Shown piece by piece: positions 50,837-58,695 of a DNA stretch of 62,448 nt (positions within the stretch are counted from its first letter, which is position 1; every line of letters begins with the position of its first letter). Made by a program: the position numbers and the translations under genes. The stretch is from assembly GCA_014237925.1 (NCBI GenBank), contig JABACB010000006.1, positions 1-62,448 on the forward strand. Reading direction: 5' to 3'. The DNA comes from Alphaproteobacteria bacterium (GTDB lineage Bacteria; Pseudomonadota; Alphaproteobacteria; JABAAW01). The notes under the pieces are model-generated. The model had not been told where the DNA came from and ran no database searches. It saw nothing but the letters and a program-made list of their open reading frames with translations.

Positions 50837-50970
50837 CGAGAACTGAGCTGTCTGACGAGAACCGCAGAGCGCATCACTCGTCAGATTTTGCCGTCAGATT
50901 TTGCCGTGGGCTCTTGTCTTCATGTCTCTTGTCTTCATGTCTCTTGTCTTCATGTCTCTTGTCTTTAGGT
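50822..50970. repeat. polA stop-codon duplication and 15 bp array at the polA/thrC junction
   Basis: The 19 bp aactgggctgtctgacgag, which contains the polA stop, is followed at 50841-50859 by an almost identical copy. Then comes a doubled cgtcagattttgc (about 50879-50905) and four 15 bp units ctcttgtcttcatgt (50911-50970), ending inside the last codons of thrC. Confidence 0.93.
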
Positions 50971-53556
50971 TTTTTCTTCGTCTTCCGCAAGAGGAGGGGG
51001 GGTGATCACAGAGGAAGTTTCGCTCGATTCTGTCGTCGCCTCTTCTGTTGTCGTCTCTCTTGTCGTCGCTTCTTCTGCGGTCTCTGTTGACGCTGCGGAG
51101 GGGGAAAAGAAGTTCTCGGCTCCGACGAGCGTGTTTGTCGCTTCATCGTTCTCTTGGTCTGCTTCTTGTGCGGTCTCCTTGATTTCCTCTTCTAGGCTTG
51201 CAGGAGCGGGGGAGGAGGGGAGAGGGTAGCCTGTCTCAAAGGTTGCGTGCGCTGTCTCCGCCACTTCGTCGAGCTTCGCGCTTTGTTCTTTCAGCTTGGC
51301 GATCTTCTCTTGCAACGACGCTTGTCCTTGCTCGGCGGCGGCGGCGAGCGAGACGATGCCATCGTCCGAAAAGGGAGCAGAAGAGGGATCAGAAGCGATG
51401 CCAGAAACGATTCCCTCGTCTCCTATTTCTGCGTCTCCTATTTCTGCGTCTCCTATTTCTGCGTCTCCTATTTTTGCATCTCCCATCGTTTCGGTCATGA
51501 TTTCTGTCTCTGTCTTCTCGTCTTCCCACGCCATCGGCGCACGATCCATCGGCGCACGATCGAAGGGGGAGGGGGACAAGGGATCGTCCGCCAGCGCAGA
51601 GGAGGGAGCGGTCGCAGGCTTTTCGAGCGTCTCGTCGAGTTGCGCCGTCTGTTCTTTGAGCTTGGCGATCTTTTTCTCCAGCGAATCTTCCTCCGCCGTC
51701 AGCGCCGCCACGGCGGGCATCTCAGGCATGGAGGAAAGAATTGGAGGAAGGGGGGCGGCGGAGAAGGGCGACTCTGAGCTTGCCTCCGCCAATGCTTGCC
51801 CTTGTCTTTCCTCCTGCGTCTCCGCTTGCGCCTCTGCTTGCATCTCTGCTTGCGCCTCTGCTTGCGTCTCTGCTTGCGTCTCTGCTTGCGTCTCTGCTTG
51901 CGTCTCTGCTTGCATCTCTTGCTCCCCCAAGCCGTTCCTCCCTTCTTCTGTCGGGGCTTCTGTTGCAGCGCTGCTCGTCTCCGTTGCGCTTTGTTCCGAA
52001 AGTGCATCTTTTTGAGGCACTTCTTCCTGGAGCGTTGTCGGCGCAACGGCGGCGGTCGTCGCAGCGGCTGCAGTGGCTGTGCCGCCTCCCTCTTCGCTCG
52101 GCACTGCCGCATCCGAATCGAGAGACTCTTTCAAGCGCGCAACGACGATGCTCTCCAGCGCATCCACATCGGCAGGGATCGTCTCAAACGCCTCCGCCCT
52201 CGTCTCCAGCTCGGCAAGCCTCAAGGGAATGTGCGGTCTCGTGCCGATGGCGCGCTCTAGCGTCTCAGGAAACTTCGCCGCAGAGGCGGTCGCAAAGACA
52301 ACGGTGCTACAATCGTGCGCCGTGCGTTTGTTCGCGTTGCCGCTTGAGCCGCTGCGTGCGTCTTTGGCAGCGTTGAGCGCGATGGCAGAATGCGGATCAA
52401 GAGGCTCGCCTACGCTGTTGTAGGCTTGGCTCATGGCTTCGAGAATCTGCTCGTCGTCGAAACGTTGCGTGCGGAAAAATCGAAAGATCTCCGAGCGCAT
52501 CGCACCCTTCGGCACGCGGAGCGTCCCGCTTTCTTCCGCCTGCTCGCGCATCTTTTTCCATTTGCGCACGCTCTCATTGAGGCTACGGAAGAGCAGTCGC
52601 TCGATGTTGTTCGGCGTCATAATGTCGATGCTGGGGGCGAGGCTAGGCACGACCTCACCGCTTGCCGCCGAGCCGTGTTGAAAGAGGTTATGCAGGAAAT
52701 CGTTGTGGCTAACAGCGAGCGTCAGCCCTTCGATGTTCGCGCCCAATTTCTTCGCAACATAGCCGGCATAGGCGTTGCCGAAGTTGCCGCAGGCGAGCGC
52801 GAAGCGCACCGATTGGGTACGGGGAATCCGTTGCGCCGCGTAGAGGTAGACGGCGCTTTGGACGGCGATACGAATCCAGTTGAACGAGTTGACCGAAGAA
52901 ATCTGTCCGCGTGCTTGAATCGCTTCCGATTGCGCAACCGCCTTGACCAAACGCAGACAATCGTCGTAGCTGCCTTCGACGGCGATGTTGCAGATGTGCG
53001 GCGCTTGGACGCAAGTCATCTGCTTGCGTTGCAGGGCGGAGATGCGGTCTTTCGGATGCAGCATGAACAGTCGAACGCCGCGAACGGATTTCAGCGCCTC
53101 GATGGCAGCTGAGCCCGTATCGCCTGAAGTTGCGCCGATCATGATCAGCAGACGCTTCCTCTCTGTCGCAAGGGCTTCGAGAAGCTGTCCGTAGAACTGC
53201 AGCGGGATGTCCTTGAAGGAGAGCGTCGGTCCGTGAAAAAGCTCGAGCAACCAAAGGTTGCGCTCCACCTCGCGCAAAGGAACGACGGCGCGGCTGTGGA
53301 AAGGTTCGAAGGCTTTGTGAGCAATCTTCGTGAAATCAAGATGCGGCAGAACGCGTCGTCCGGCGAAAAGCCCCACCACAGCTCCTACGATCTGCGGGAA
53401 AGTAGGGTTCTTGGCAAGGAAGTCGCGCAAACGACGCTTGCGCGGCCAGCTCGTAGGCTCGTACAGACCGCCGTCAGCCGCAAGCCCGCCGCTGAAAATA
53501 TCCGCAAATGTCCGCTTCTCGCCCCCGCGAGTCGATCGGTAGTGCATGGTGTTCAT
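50965..53556 (-). CDS. thrC: Threonine synthase with a ~380-residue acidic, repetitive C-terminal extension
   Basis: Converts O-phosphohomoserine to threonine with PLP. Residues 1-480 are a complete threonine synthase: MHYRSTRGGEKRTFADIFSG, PLP-lysine K115 in GPTLSFKDIPLQFYG, GATSGDTGSAAIEAL, HPKDRISALQRKQM, SSVNSFNWIRIAVQ and ALACGNFGNAYAGY. The remaining ~383 residues (50965-52116) have no counterpart in ordinary ThrC. They comprise Ala/Thr/Glu low complexity, a (AETQ)n tract, GDAEIGDAEIGDAEIGDE repeats, and two copies of a helical KIAKLKEQ(S/T)A(Q/K)LDE motif about 125 residues apart. The extension is strongly acidic and probably disordered or coiled-coil. ATG 53556 or 53547. Confidence 0.93.
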   Translation of the reverse strand: MNTMHYRSTRGGEKRTFADIFSGGLAADGGLYEPTSWPRKRRLRDFLAKNPTFPQIVGAVVGLFAGRRVLPHLDFTKIAHKAFEPFHSRAVVPLREVERNLWLLELFHGPTLSFKDIPLQFYGQLLEALATERKRLLIMIGATSGDTGSAAIEALKSVRGVRLFMLHPKDRISALQRKQMTCVQAPHICNIAVEGSYDDCLRLVKAVAQSEAIQARGQISSVNSFNWIRIAVQSAVYLYAAQRIPRTQSVRFALACGNFGNAYAGYVAKKLGANIEGLTLAVSHNDFLHNLFQHGSAASGEVVPSLAPSIDIMTPNNIERLLFRSLNESVRKWKKMREQAEESGTLRVPKGAMRSEIFRFFRTQRFDDEQILEAMSQAYNSVGEPLDPHSAIALNAAKDARSGSSGNANKRTAHDCSTVVFATASAAKFPETLERAIGTRPHIPLRLAELETRAEAFETIPADVDALESIVVARLKESLDSDAAVPSEEGGGTATAAAATTAAVAPTTLQEEVPQKDALSEQSATETSSAATEAPTEEGRNGLGEQEMQAETQAETQAETQAETQAEAQAEMQAEAQAETQEERQGQALAEASSESPFSAAPLPPILSSMPEMPAVAALTAEEDSLEKKIAKLKEQTAQLDETLEKPATAPSSALADDPLSPSPFDRAPMDRAPMAWEDEKTETEIMTETMGDAKIGDAEIGDAEIGDAEIGDEGIVSGIASDPSSAPFSDDGIVSLAAAAEQGQASLQEKIAKLKEQSAKLDEVAETAHATFETGYPLPSSPAPASLEEEIKETAQEADQENDEATNTLVGAENFFSPSAASTETAEEATTRETTTEEATTESSETSSVITPPPLAEDEEKT
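51419..51478. repeat. 15 bp tandem repeat, 4 copies, in the thrC extension
   Basis: Four units of tctcctatttctgcg encode GDAEI repeats on the minus strand. A second array of 12-bp-type units (gcttgcgtctct, gcctctgcttgc) at about 51828-51916 encodes the QAETQAE tract. Confidence 0.92.
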
Positions 53557-53575
53557 GTCATGCTGTGCGCTCGTC

Positions 53576-54757
53576 TCAAAGTGCTCGCTCGAGGTCGCTC
53601 GCTTCAGGATGCTCCGCTTGGCTCACGCCGCTGCTCGCAGCAAGGTTTGCAGCAAGGTTTGCACCTCTGTTAGCACCTCTCGCGTTCGCTCCTCCGACTT
53701 GTCCTTTTGTCTGTCCGTCCTCTTGCATTCTACCTTTTTGCATGGCGCGACGCAACACCAGCAAATCGTGCCACGCCGCAGCCTTCTTTGCAGGCGTGCG
53801 CAAAAGATAAGAAGGGTGGAACGAAGGCAGAGCGGTTGTAGGGATGCCTGCCAGCGTGATCGGAAAGAATTGTCCGCGCAACTTCGTGATTCCTCTTCGT
53901 TCGCCCAAGACATTTTGCATCGCAACATTGCCGAGCAAAAAAAGCCAGCGTGGTTTCACAAGCGCCATGTGGCGCAGAAAGAAGGGATAGCAGACGGCGA
54001 TCTCGTCGCTGTCCGGCTGACGATTGCCCGGCGGTCGCCAGTAGACCAAATTGGTGATGCGATACTGCTCGCGGCTTTCGATGCCGATCGTGCTTAGCAT
54101 ACGAGCAAGCAGCAGCCCGCTTTCGCCGACGAAGGGTTTTCCTTGTTCGTCTTCCGCGCGCCCAGGCGCTTCGCCGACGATCACGAGCTCTGCTTCAGGA
54201 TTTCCTTCGGCGAAGACGGTGTTGCGCGCAGCTTTTTTCAACGGACAGAGATCGAAGGATCGGATCGCTTGCTCGAGCTCTTCGAGCGTGTCGCACGACG
54301 AGGCGACCTTGCGCGCCTCCACGACAGCATCAACGGGCGCAAGCAACGAGGGTTTACTCTGCGAGGGTTTACTCTGCGAGGGTTTCCTCTGCGTTGCCAC
54401 AGCTTCTGACATCATCCTTGGCATATCTCTTGGCATAGCCCTTGGCGCAACGCCCTCTGCGAGATTGGGCGGCGGCGAAGTTTGAGACAGCGAGGTTTGA
54501 GACAGCGAGGCTGGAGAAGAGAGAGAGTCCAGCACGCTGCGCACAAGGCTTTCCGCTTGAACCCATCCCTGCGTCTCCCCTTGTCTTTTCCCCTGTCTTT
54601 CCCCTTGTTCCTGCGCGCCATCGCTTGCAAGCCAGCCGTCGCATCCCGCCTCATACTGCCATTCGAGGCAGGCAAGAAGGATCGCGCGCTCTTCCGCCGT
54701 GTTCGCCCCCGCGTTCGCCCCCGTGTTCGCCCCCGCGTTCGCCCCCGTGTTCGCCAT
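53576..54757 (-). CDS. Uracil-DNA glycosylase, family 4 (Udg-a type), repeat-expanded
   Basis: Removes uracil from DNA. ATG 54757 gives 393 residues. The catalytic core is at about 165-350: CPLKKAARNTVFAEGNPEAE, VIVGEAPGRAEDEQGKPF and VGESGLLLARML, ITNLVYWRPPGNRQP, and FHPSYLL with the conserved His. The rest is repeat-derived: an N-terminal (GANA/GANT)n, GERQGKRQGETQG, a QSKPSQSKPS linker, and a C-terminal GANARGANRGANLAANLA. Typical family 4 enzymes are about 200-280 residues. It lies between thrC and the aminotransferase, on the same strand. Confidence 0.9.
   Translation of the reverse strand: MANTGANAGANTGANAGANTAEERAILLACLEWQYEAGCDGWLASDGAQEQGERQGKRQGETQGWVQAESLVRSVLDSLSSPASLSQTSLSQTSPPPNLAEGVAPRAMPRDMPRMMSEAVATQRKPSQSKPSQSKPSLLAPVDAVVEARKVASSCDTLEELEQAIRSFDLCPLKKAARNTVFAEGNPEAELVIVGEAPGRAEDEQGKPFVGESGLLLARMLSTIGIESREQYRITNLVYWRPPGNRQPDSDEIAVCYPFFLRHMALVKPRWLFLLGNVAMQNVLGERRGITKLRGQFFPITLAGIPTTALPSFHPSYLLRTPAKKAAAWHDLLVLRRAMQKGRMQEDGQTKGQVGGANARGANRGANLAANLAASSGVSQAEHPEASDLERAL
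54704..54756. repeat. 12 bp tandem repeat, 4-5 copies, at the start of the uracil-DNA glycosylase gene
   Basis: Alternating units ttcgcccccgcg / ttcgcccccgtg encode GANAGANT immediately after the start codon. Confidence 0.92.
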
Positions 54758-54774
54758 GGTTGTTGCGCCCTCTG

Positions 54775-55938
54775 TCACGGATTTTTCGCAAACCACGCGT
54801 CGATACGGAGCAAGGCTTCGTCGATCTGCTCGTCCGCAGCGGCGCAAGAAAGACGGATATGATGCTCCCCAGTCCGTCCGAAGCCGATCCCTGCAACGAC
54901 GGCAAGGTCGATCTCCTCCAGCCATCGTTTTTGCACGACGCTGCCCGTAAGCCCTCTGCCCGCAAGCGAAGGATAGACATAGAACGCGCCGCGCGGCGGC
55001 ACGCACACGACGCCTTCGATGGCATTCATCGCCTCCGTGATCTTGCGCGCTCGCCGAGCGAAATTTTTGCGCATGCTCACGACAGATGCCTTGTCTCCCG
55101 CAAGCGCTGCGATGGCGGCATCTTGCAGGGGCGTTGCAGGACACGAGTAGCTGTTGACGGCGAGCGAAAAAACCTTCGCCACAAACTCCTTCGGCCAGAC
55201 AGACCATCCCAGCCGCCAGCCCGTCATGGCGAAGCTCTTCGACCAGCCGTGCACAAGAATCGTGCGCTCGCCCAAGCTCTTGCAGTGCAGCGCAGAGGCA
55301 TGGCGTTCTCGCTCGTCGAACAAGAAGTCGCTGTAGATCTCGTCCGACAGCAATGTGAGCTGCGGAAAATCCTGTACAAGCTCTTCGATCTCCTGCCAAT
55401 CGTGCGCGCGCATGACGCTGCCCGTCGGATTGTGCGGCGAGTTCACAATCAGCAGCCGACTGTTGTTCGTCAGCAAGGGGCGGAGGTCGCTTGCGCGCAT
55501 GACAAAGTCATTCTCTTCCTTCAGAGGAACGGGAATGCCTTTCGCACCGCTGGCGCGTGCCATCGAGGCGTAGATCGGAAAACCGGGATCGGGGTAGAGC
55601 ACTTCCGCTCCTTCGCCGCCGCAGATCAGCAGCGCCCAGCAGATCGCCATCTTGCCGCCGGGGGTGATGACGACATTCTCCGCATCTACCGTTGTTCCGA
55701 AACTTTTTTGCACATAGGCAGCGACGCTCGTGCGCAGCTCGGGGATTCCGAGCGGAGGCGTGTAGCCGTGCTTGCCGCAGCGGAGTGCCTCGATGGCAGC
55801 CTCGCAGATGTGCGCGGGTGTCGGAGCATCGGGCTGTCCGACACCGAGGTTGATGACAGGACGCCCTTGTCGTTGCAACGCGACCGCTTGCGCCAGAACT
55901 TCCAGCGCGCTTTCGTTTTCAAGAAGGTCTAAGAACAT
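54775..55938 (-). CDS. Class I/II PLP aminotransferase (aspartate aminotransferase-like)
   Basis: A fold-type I aminotransferase of 387 residues. It has INLGVGQPDAPTPAHICEAA, HGYTPPLGIPELR, VVITPGGKMAICWALL, NSPHNPTGSV (substrate Asn), LSDEIYSDFLFD (cofactor Asp/Tyr), PLP-lysine in VHGWSKSFAMTGWRLGW, and the closing IRLSCAAADEQIDEAL with the carboxylate-binding Arg. The subgroup is AspC-like type Iγ, but alanine- or aromatic-type activity cannot be excluded. It ends 17 bp upstream of the uracil-DNA glycosylase ATG and is 55 bp from hicA. Confidence 0.9.
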   Translation of the reverse strand: MFLDLLENESALEVLAQAVALQRQGRPVINLGVGQPDAPTPAHICEAAIEALRCGKHGYTPPLGIPELRTSVAAYVQKSFGTTVDAENVVITPGGKMAICWALLICGGEGAEVLYPDPGFPIYASMARASGAKGIPVPLKEENDFVMRASDLRPLLTNNSRLLIVNSPHNPTGSVMRAHDWQEIEELVQDFPQLTLLSDEIYSDFLFDERERHASALHCKSLGERTILVHGWSKSFAMTGWRLGWSVWPKEFVAKVFSLAVNSYSCPATPLQDAAIAALAGDKASVVSMRKNFARRARKITEAMNAIEGVVCVPPRGAFYVYPSLAGRGLTGSVVQKRWLEEIDLAVVAGIGFGRTGEHHIRLSCAAADEQIDEALLRIDAWFAKNP

Positions 55939-55993
55939 GATGGCAACGCGTATCAGCTCTTTGCAACAACCGCAACGATAGATTTTTTTCGCA

Positions 55994-56284
55994 TCATCCG
56001 CGTTTTCCTTTGAGGAAACAAGACAAGTCTTCCTCTGTCAAGCCTGCGGTTTTCAAGTTGTTTTTGACGATCCTTCCTTTGATTCTATGCTCTCTAGGAT
56101 GAGGCACAGGGAGAGGACGTGATACGCCCTGTTTTGACAGCATCGCGTGACTTCCTGTCGTCCTTGTCTGTTTGAAGCCGTGTGCTTCCAAAAACCTAAT
56201 GAGGTCACGCGAACGAACTGCCCCCGACTTTCTATGCGTCTTGCTGCCTGTCGCCCGTTGCCGAGGAGGTTTTGCGATGCTCAA
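55994..56284 (-). CDS. hicA: HicA-type mRNA interferase toxin
   Basis: A 96-residue toxin of the HicA/YcfA family with a double-stranded-RNA-binding-like fold. After a 20-residue basic leader the core reads RDLIRFLEAHGFKQTRTTGS, H45-A-M-L with the catalytic His in GSH, then VPHPREHRIKGRIVKNNLKT and AGLTEEDL. HicA cleaves mRNA when not held by HicB. The ATG overlaps the hicB stop by 4 bp, so antitoxin is translated first. The nearest gene downstream on the same strand is the aminotransferase. Confidence 0.88.
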   Translation of the reverse strand: MSIAKPPRQRATGSKTHRKSGAVRSRDLIRFLEAHGFKQTRTTGSHAMLSKQGVSRPLPVPHPREHRIKGRIVKNNLKTAGLTEEDLSCFLKGKRG

Positions 56285-56733
56285 GCGACAACGGCTGCGT
56301 CGGAAAAGATTTGCGTCGTCACCCCGTGCATCGTCTCGTATTGGGAGGAAGATTTTTTAGGAGGCTTATGCATTTCTCGAAAGCCGCAATCCTCCAGAAC
56401 GGCATCGAGCGTCTCTCGCTCGGCACAAGATTCCAAGAAAAGTGCGACGGCTTCTCGAATGTTTGCGCGCGCTTTCTGCTCGTCGTCGCCGCAACTGACG
56501 ACATCCAGCGCAGGGCATTCTCCGATGATGTCCCCCTCGTCCTCGCAGACCTTTATTTTCAGATCGAAGACAACTAAAGGAATAGCCCGCTTCTTCTTTT
56601 TTTCTTTCACAGGAGACATCACAACGACAAACTGCTCGCCCTTCTTCCAAATCGCCACCGAATCCAAATGATCAGGAGGAAGGGAGGAAGGGAAGTTCTG
56701 GATATTCGAGGAGGGAAAGTTCTGTCTGTTCAT
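56281..56733 (-). CDS. hicB: HicB-type antitoxin
   Basis: A 150-residue partner of HicA. The conserved HicB region is in the second half: EDEGDIIGECPALDVVSCGD, EQKARANIREAVALFLES and LDAVLEDCGF. It is preceded by a β-rich segment (VAIWKKGEQFVVVMSPVKEK). I see no clear ribbon-helix-helix or helix-turn-helix at the C-terminus, so autoregulation is uncertain. ATG 56733; the first residues contain a small repeat (NFPSSNIQNFPSS). The promoter lies in the repeat-rich leader shared with flgI. Confidence 0.85.
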   Translation of the reverse strand: MNRQNFPSSNIQNFPSSLPPDHLDSVAIWKKGEQFVVVMSPVKEKKKKRAIPLVVFDLKIKVCEDEGDIIGECPALDVVSCGDDEQKARANIREAVALFLESCAERETLDAVLEDCGFREMHKPPKKSSSQYETMHGVTTQIFSDAAVVA

Positions 56734-57108
56734 GGCGATCCCAAAACACAAGGGTTAAAAAACAGCGACAAAAGCTTCAAGCCAAAGAGCTTCGAGCTAA
56801 AGCCTGCGCTTATCGTAGTCGCATCGAGACAGAAAAGCAAGCAAAAGCTTCAAACCAAAGTTCACGCCTATGACAATCGCTTGAAGGTATCAAAGCAAGC
56901 AAAAGCTTCAAACACAAAGTTTTCGCTCCTAGCGATCGACGGGAAGGGAAAAAGCAAAAAACAGCGTCGCTTTTCACGCTGTTTTTTGCGCGAGTATCGA
57001 AGATTCTTCTGCTCTCCGCCTCTTGTGGCAAGACTCTGGCATAGATTTTGCATCCCTCCTCGCAGACACTCCCTCTTGCTCGCTTCCTCTGGCTCCGCCT
57101 TGACTCCT
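56734..57108. promoter_or_regulatory. 375 bp divergent hicBA/flgI gap with imperfect repeats
   Basis: No gene is supported here although the flgI frame is open backwards. An imperfect repeat around gcaagcaaaagcttcaaac occurs three times (about 56770, 56838, 56900), the last two followed by similar sequence. A perfect hairpin terminator follows at 56956-56987. The final 120 bp before the flgI ATG is C/T-rich. Confidence 0.7.
56956..56987. terminator. Perfect hairpin with T-run between hicB and flgI (bidirectional form)
   Basis: AAAAAACAGCG (56956-56966) pairs exactly with CGCTGTTTTTT (56977-56987) across a 10 nt loop. The A-run and T-run make it work in either direction. Placed between divergent genes it has no obvious gene to terminate, so it may end a small plus-strand RNA or attenuate flgI. 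Confidence 0.75.
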
Positions 57109-58224
57109 ATGTTTCTTCTATTGCGTTTCTTCTTGGGATGGATCTTCCGCTTGGCACTCATCGCGCTCGTGTGCCTCGTCCTTGTGCAGAAAGCCTTCGG
57201 CACCTCGCGCATCAAAGACATCACCGACTTTGAAGGCGTGCGCGACAACATGCTCGTCGGATACGGAATCGCCGTCGGACTCAACGGCACAGGCGACACC
57301 CTGCAAGACTCGGTCTTCACACGCGAGAGCCTGCTCGGCATGCTCGAAAGACTCGGCGTGAATGCTCGCGACACAAACCTGCGCACCGACAATGTCGCCG
57401 CCGTCATGGTCACCGCAACGCTCTCGCCGTTTGCAAGACAAGGCTCGCGCCTCGATGTCACCGTCTCCGCGCTGGGAGACGCAACCTCCTTGCAAGGAGG
57501 CACTCTGCTCGTCACTCCCCTCATCGGCGCGGACGGAGAGGTCTACGCCGTAGCGCAAGGCAGGGTAGGAATCGGCGCGGTCAGCCGACAGGACGCGCTC
57601 AGACAAGGGCGCAATCAGCGCGGCGTTTCCACCAGCGGGCGCATCGCCGACGGCGGAATCGTCGAGCGTGAAGTCGCCTTCGACCTGAACGCGCGCCAAA
57701 ACCTGAAGCTGGCACTACGACAGCCCGATTTCACAACCGCCAGCAGAATCGCCGCTGCAATCAACGGCTTCGTCGGAGACGAGATCGCGCGTGCCATCGA
57801 TCCAGGAACAGTCGATTTGTTCATTCTCTCGCAGGAACGCGGTAGCGCCGTTTCGCTGATCGCCGATATCGAACAGCTGCGCGTTAGCACCGACCAACCC
57901 GCCAAGGTCGTCATCGACGAACATTCGGGCGTCATCGTCATGGGCGAGGATGTCGCCATCGAGGAGGTCGCCATCGCGCACGGAAATCTGACCATAAGAG
58001 TCAGCGCAGAAGTCGAAGAAAATCCCTTCGGCAACGCTGATGCAGAAGCCGTCATTCAACAAACCGCAGACGGCAACACCATAGCTCTCTTGCCGCGCAG
58101 CGTGCCCTTGCGAAGACTCGTCGAAGGACTCAACCGACTGGGAACGACACCGCGCGACCTCATCGAGATTTTGCAAACGATCAAAGCCGCAGGCGCGCTG
58201 AAAGCAGACCTGGTCGTGCTGTAA
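57109..58224 (+). CDS. flgI: Flagellar P-ring protein FlgI
   Basis: Forms the peptidoglycan-associated P ring around the flagellar rod. From ATG 57109, 371 residues: a signal sequence (MFLLLRFFLGWIFRLALIAL, cleavage near AFG), RIKDITDFEGVRDNMLVGYG, GLNGTGDTLQDSVFTRESLL, NVAAVMVTATLSPFARQGSR, PAKVVIDEHSGVIVMGEDV and the terminal PRDLIEILQTIKAAGALKAD. These are all standard FlgI segments. It begins the flgI-flgJ-flgN-flgK run; flgJ follows at 42 bp. Confidence 0.96.
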   Translation: MFLLLRFFLGWIFRLALIALVCLVLVQKAFGTSRIKDITDFEGVRDNMLVGYGIAVGLNGTGDTLQDSVFTRESLLGMLERLGVNARDTNLRTDNVAAVMVTATLSPFARQGSRLDVTVSALGDATSLQGGTLLVTPLIGADGEVYAVAQGRVGIGAVSRQDALRQGRNQRGVSTSGRIADGGIVEREVAFDLNARQNLKLALRQPDFTTASRIAAAINGFVGDEIARAIDPGTVDLFILSQERGSAVSLIADIEQLRVSTDQPAKVVIDEHSGVIVMGEDVAIEEVAIAHGNLTIRVSAEVEENPFGNADAEAVIQQTADGNTIALLPRSVPLRRLVEGLNRLGTTPRDLIEILQTIKAAGALKADLVVL

Positions 58225-58266
58225 CGGCAAAACAAAACGAGACGAACACACAAAACGAGCCGAAAA

Positions 58267-58695
58267 ATGGACATCGCCACAAGACCCGACCTCCTCCCCT
58301 TGCTTTCGCCGCCCTCTCCGCCTGCGCTCGAGCGTGCGCTCGATGGGGCGAAGCAGAGCGATCACAAGCAACAGGCAAGGGTCGCCGCAGAAAAATTCGA
58401 GGCGTTCTTCTTGCGCACCGTCCTGGAAGACATGATCCCGGAACCCAAAGAAGACGCTTTCGGCGGAGGCAGCAACGCAGAAAAACTTTGGAACTCCATG
58501 CTCCACGAGCAATACGCCGAGATCCTGGCGCGGCGCGGCGGAATCGGCATCGCCGACCTCGTCTATCGACAGCTCCTGACGCTGCAAGAAGCAGGTCAAG
58601 AAGCAGCCCAAGAATCAGATCAAGAAGCGCCCCAAGAATCAGATCAAGCAACACCGAGCCTCCACCCTTCCGCCCTTGAGGAGCAAGCACGATGA
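58267..58695 (+). CDS. flgJ: Rod-binding protein FlgJ (N-terminal domain only)
   Basis: A 142-residue rod-assembly protein with the FlgJ rod-binding domain: AAEKFEAFFLRTVLEDMIPE, GGSNAEKLWNSMLHEQYAEI and ARRGGIGIADLVYRQLL. The muramidase domain of enterobacterial FlgJ is absent, as is normal in alphaproteobacteria. The C-terminal tail holds a repeat (ESDQEAPQESDQ). Its stop overlaps the next start by 4 bp. Confidence 0.93.
   Translation: MDIATRPDLLPLLSPPSPPALERALDGAKQSDHKQQARVAAEKFEAFFLRTVLEDMIPEPKEDAFGGGSNAEKLWNSMLHEQYAEILARRGGIGIADLVYRQLLTLQEAGQEAAQESDQEAPQESDQATPSLHPSALEEQAR

Noticed and set aside
56668-57108. A 147-residue extension of FlgI
   Set aside because: It runs through the terminator hairpin, the repeats and the antisense of hicB, and FlgI needs its signal peptide at the N-terminus.
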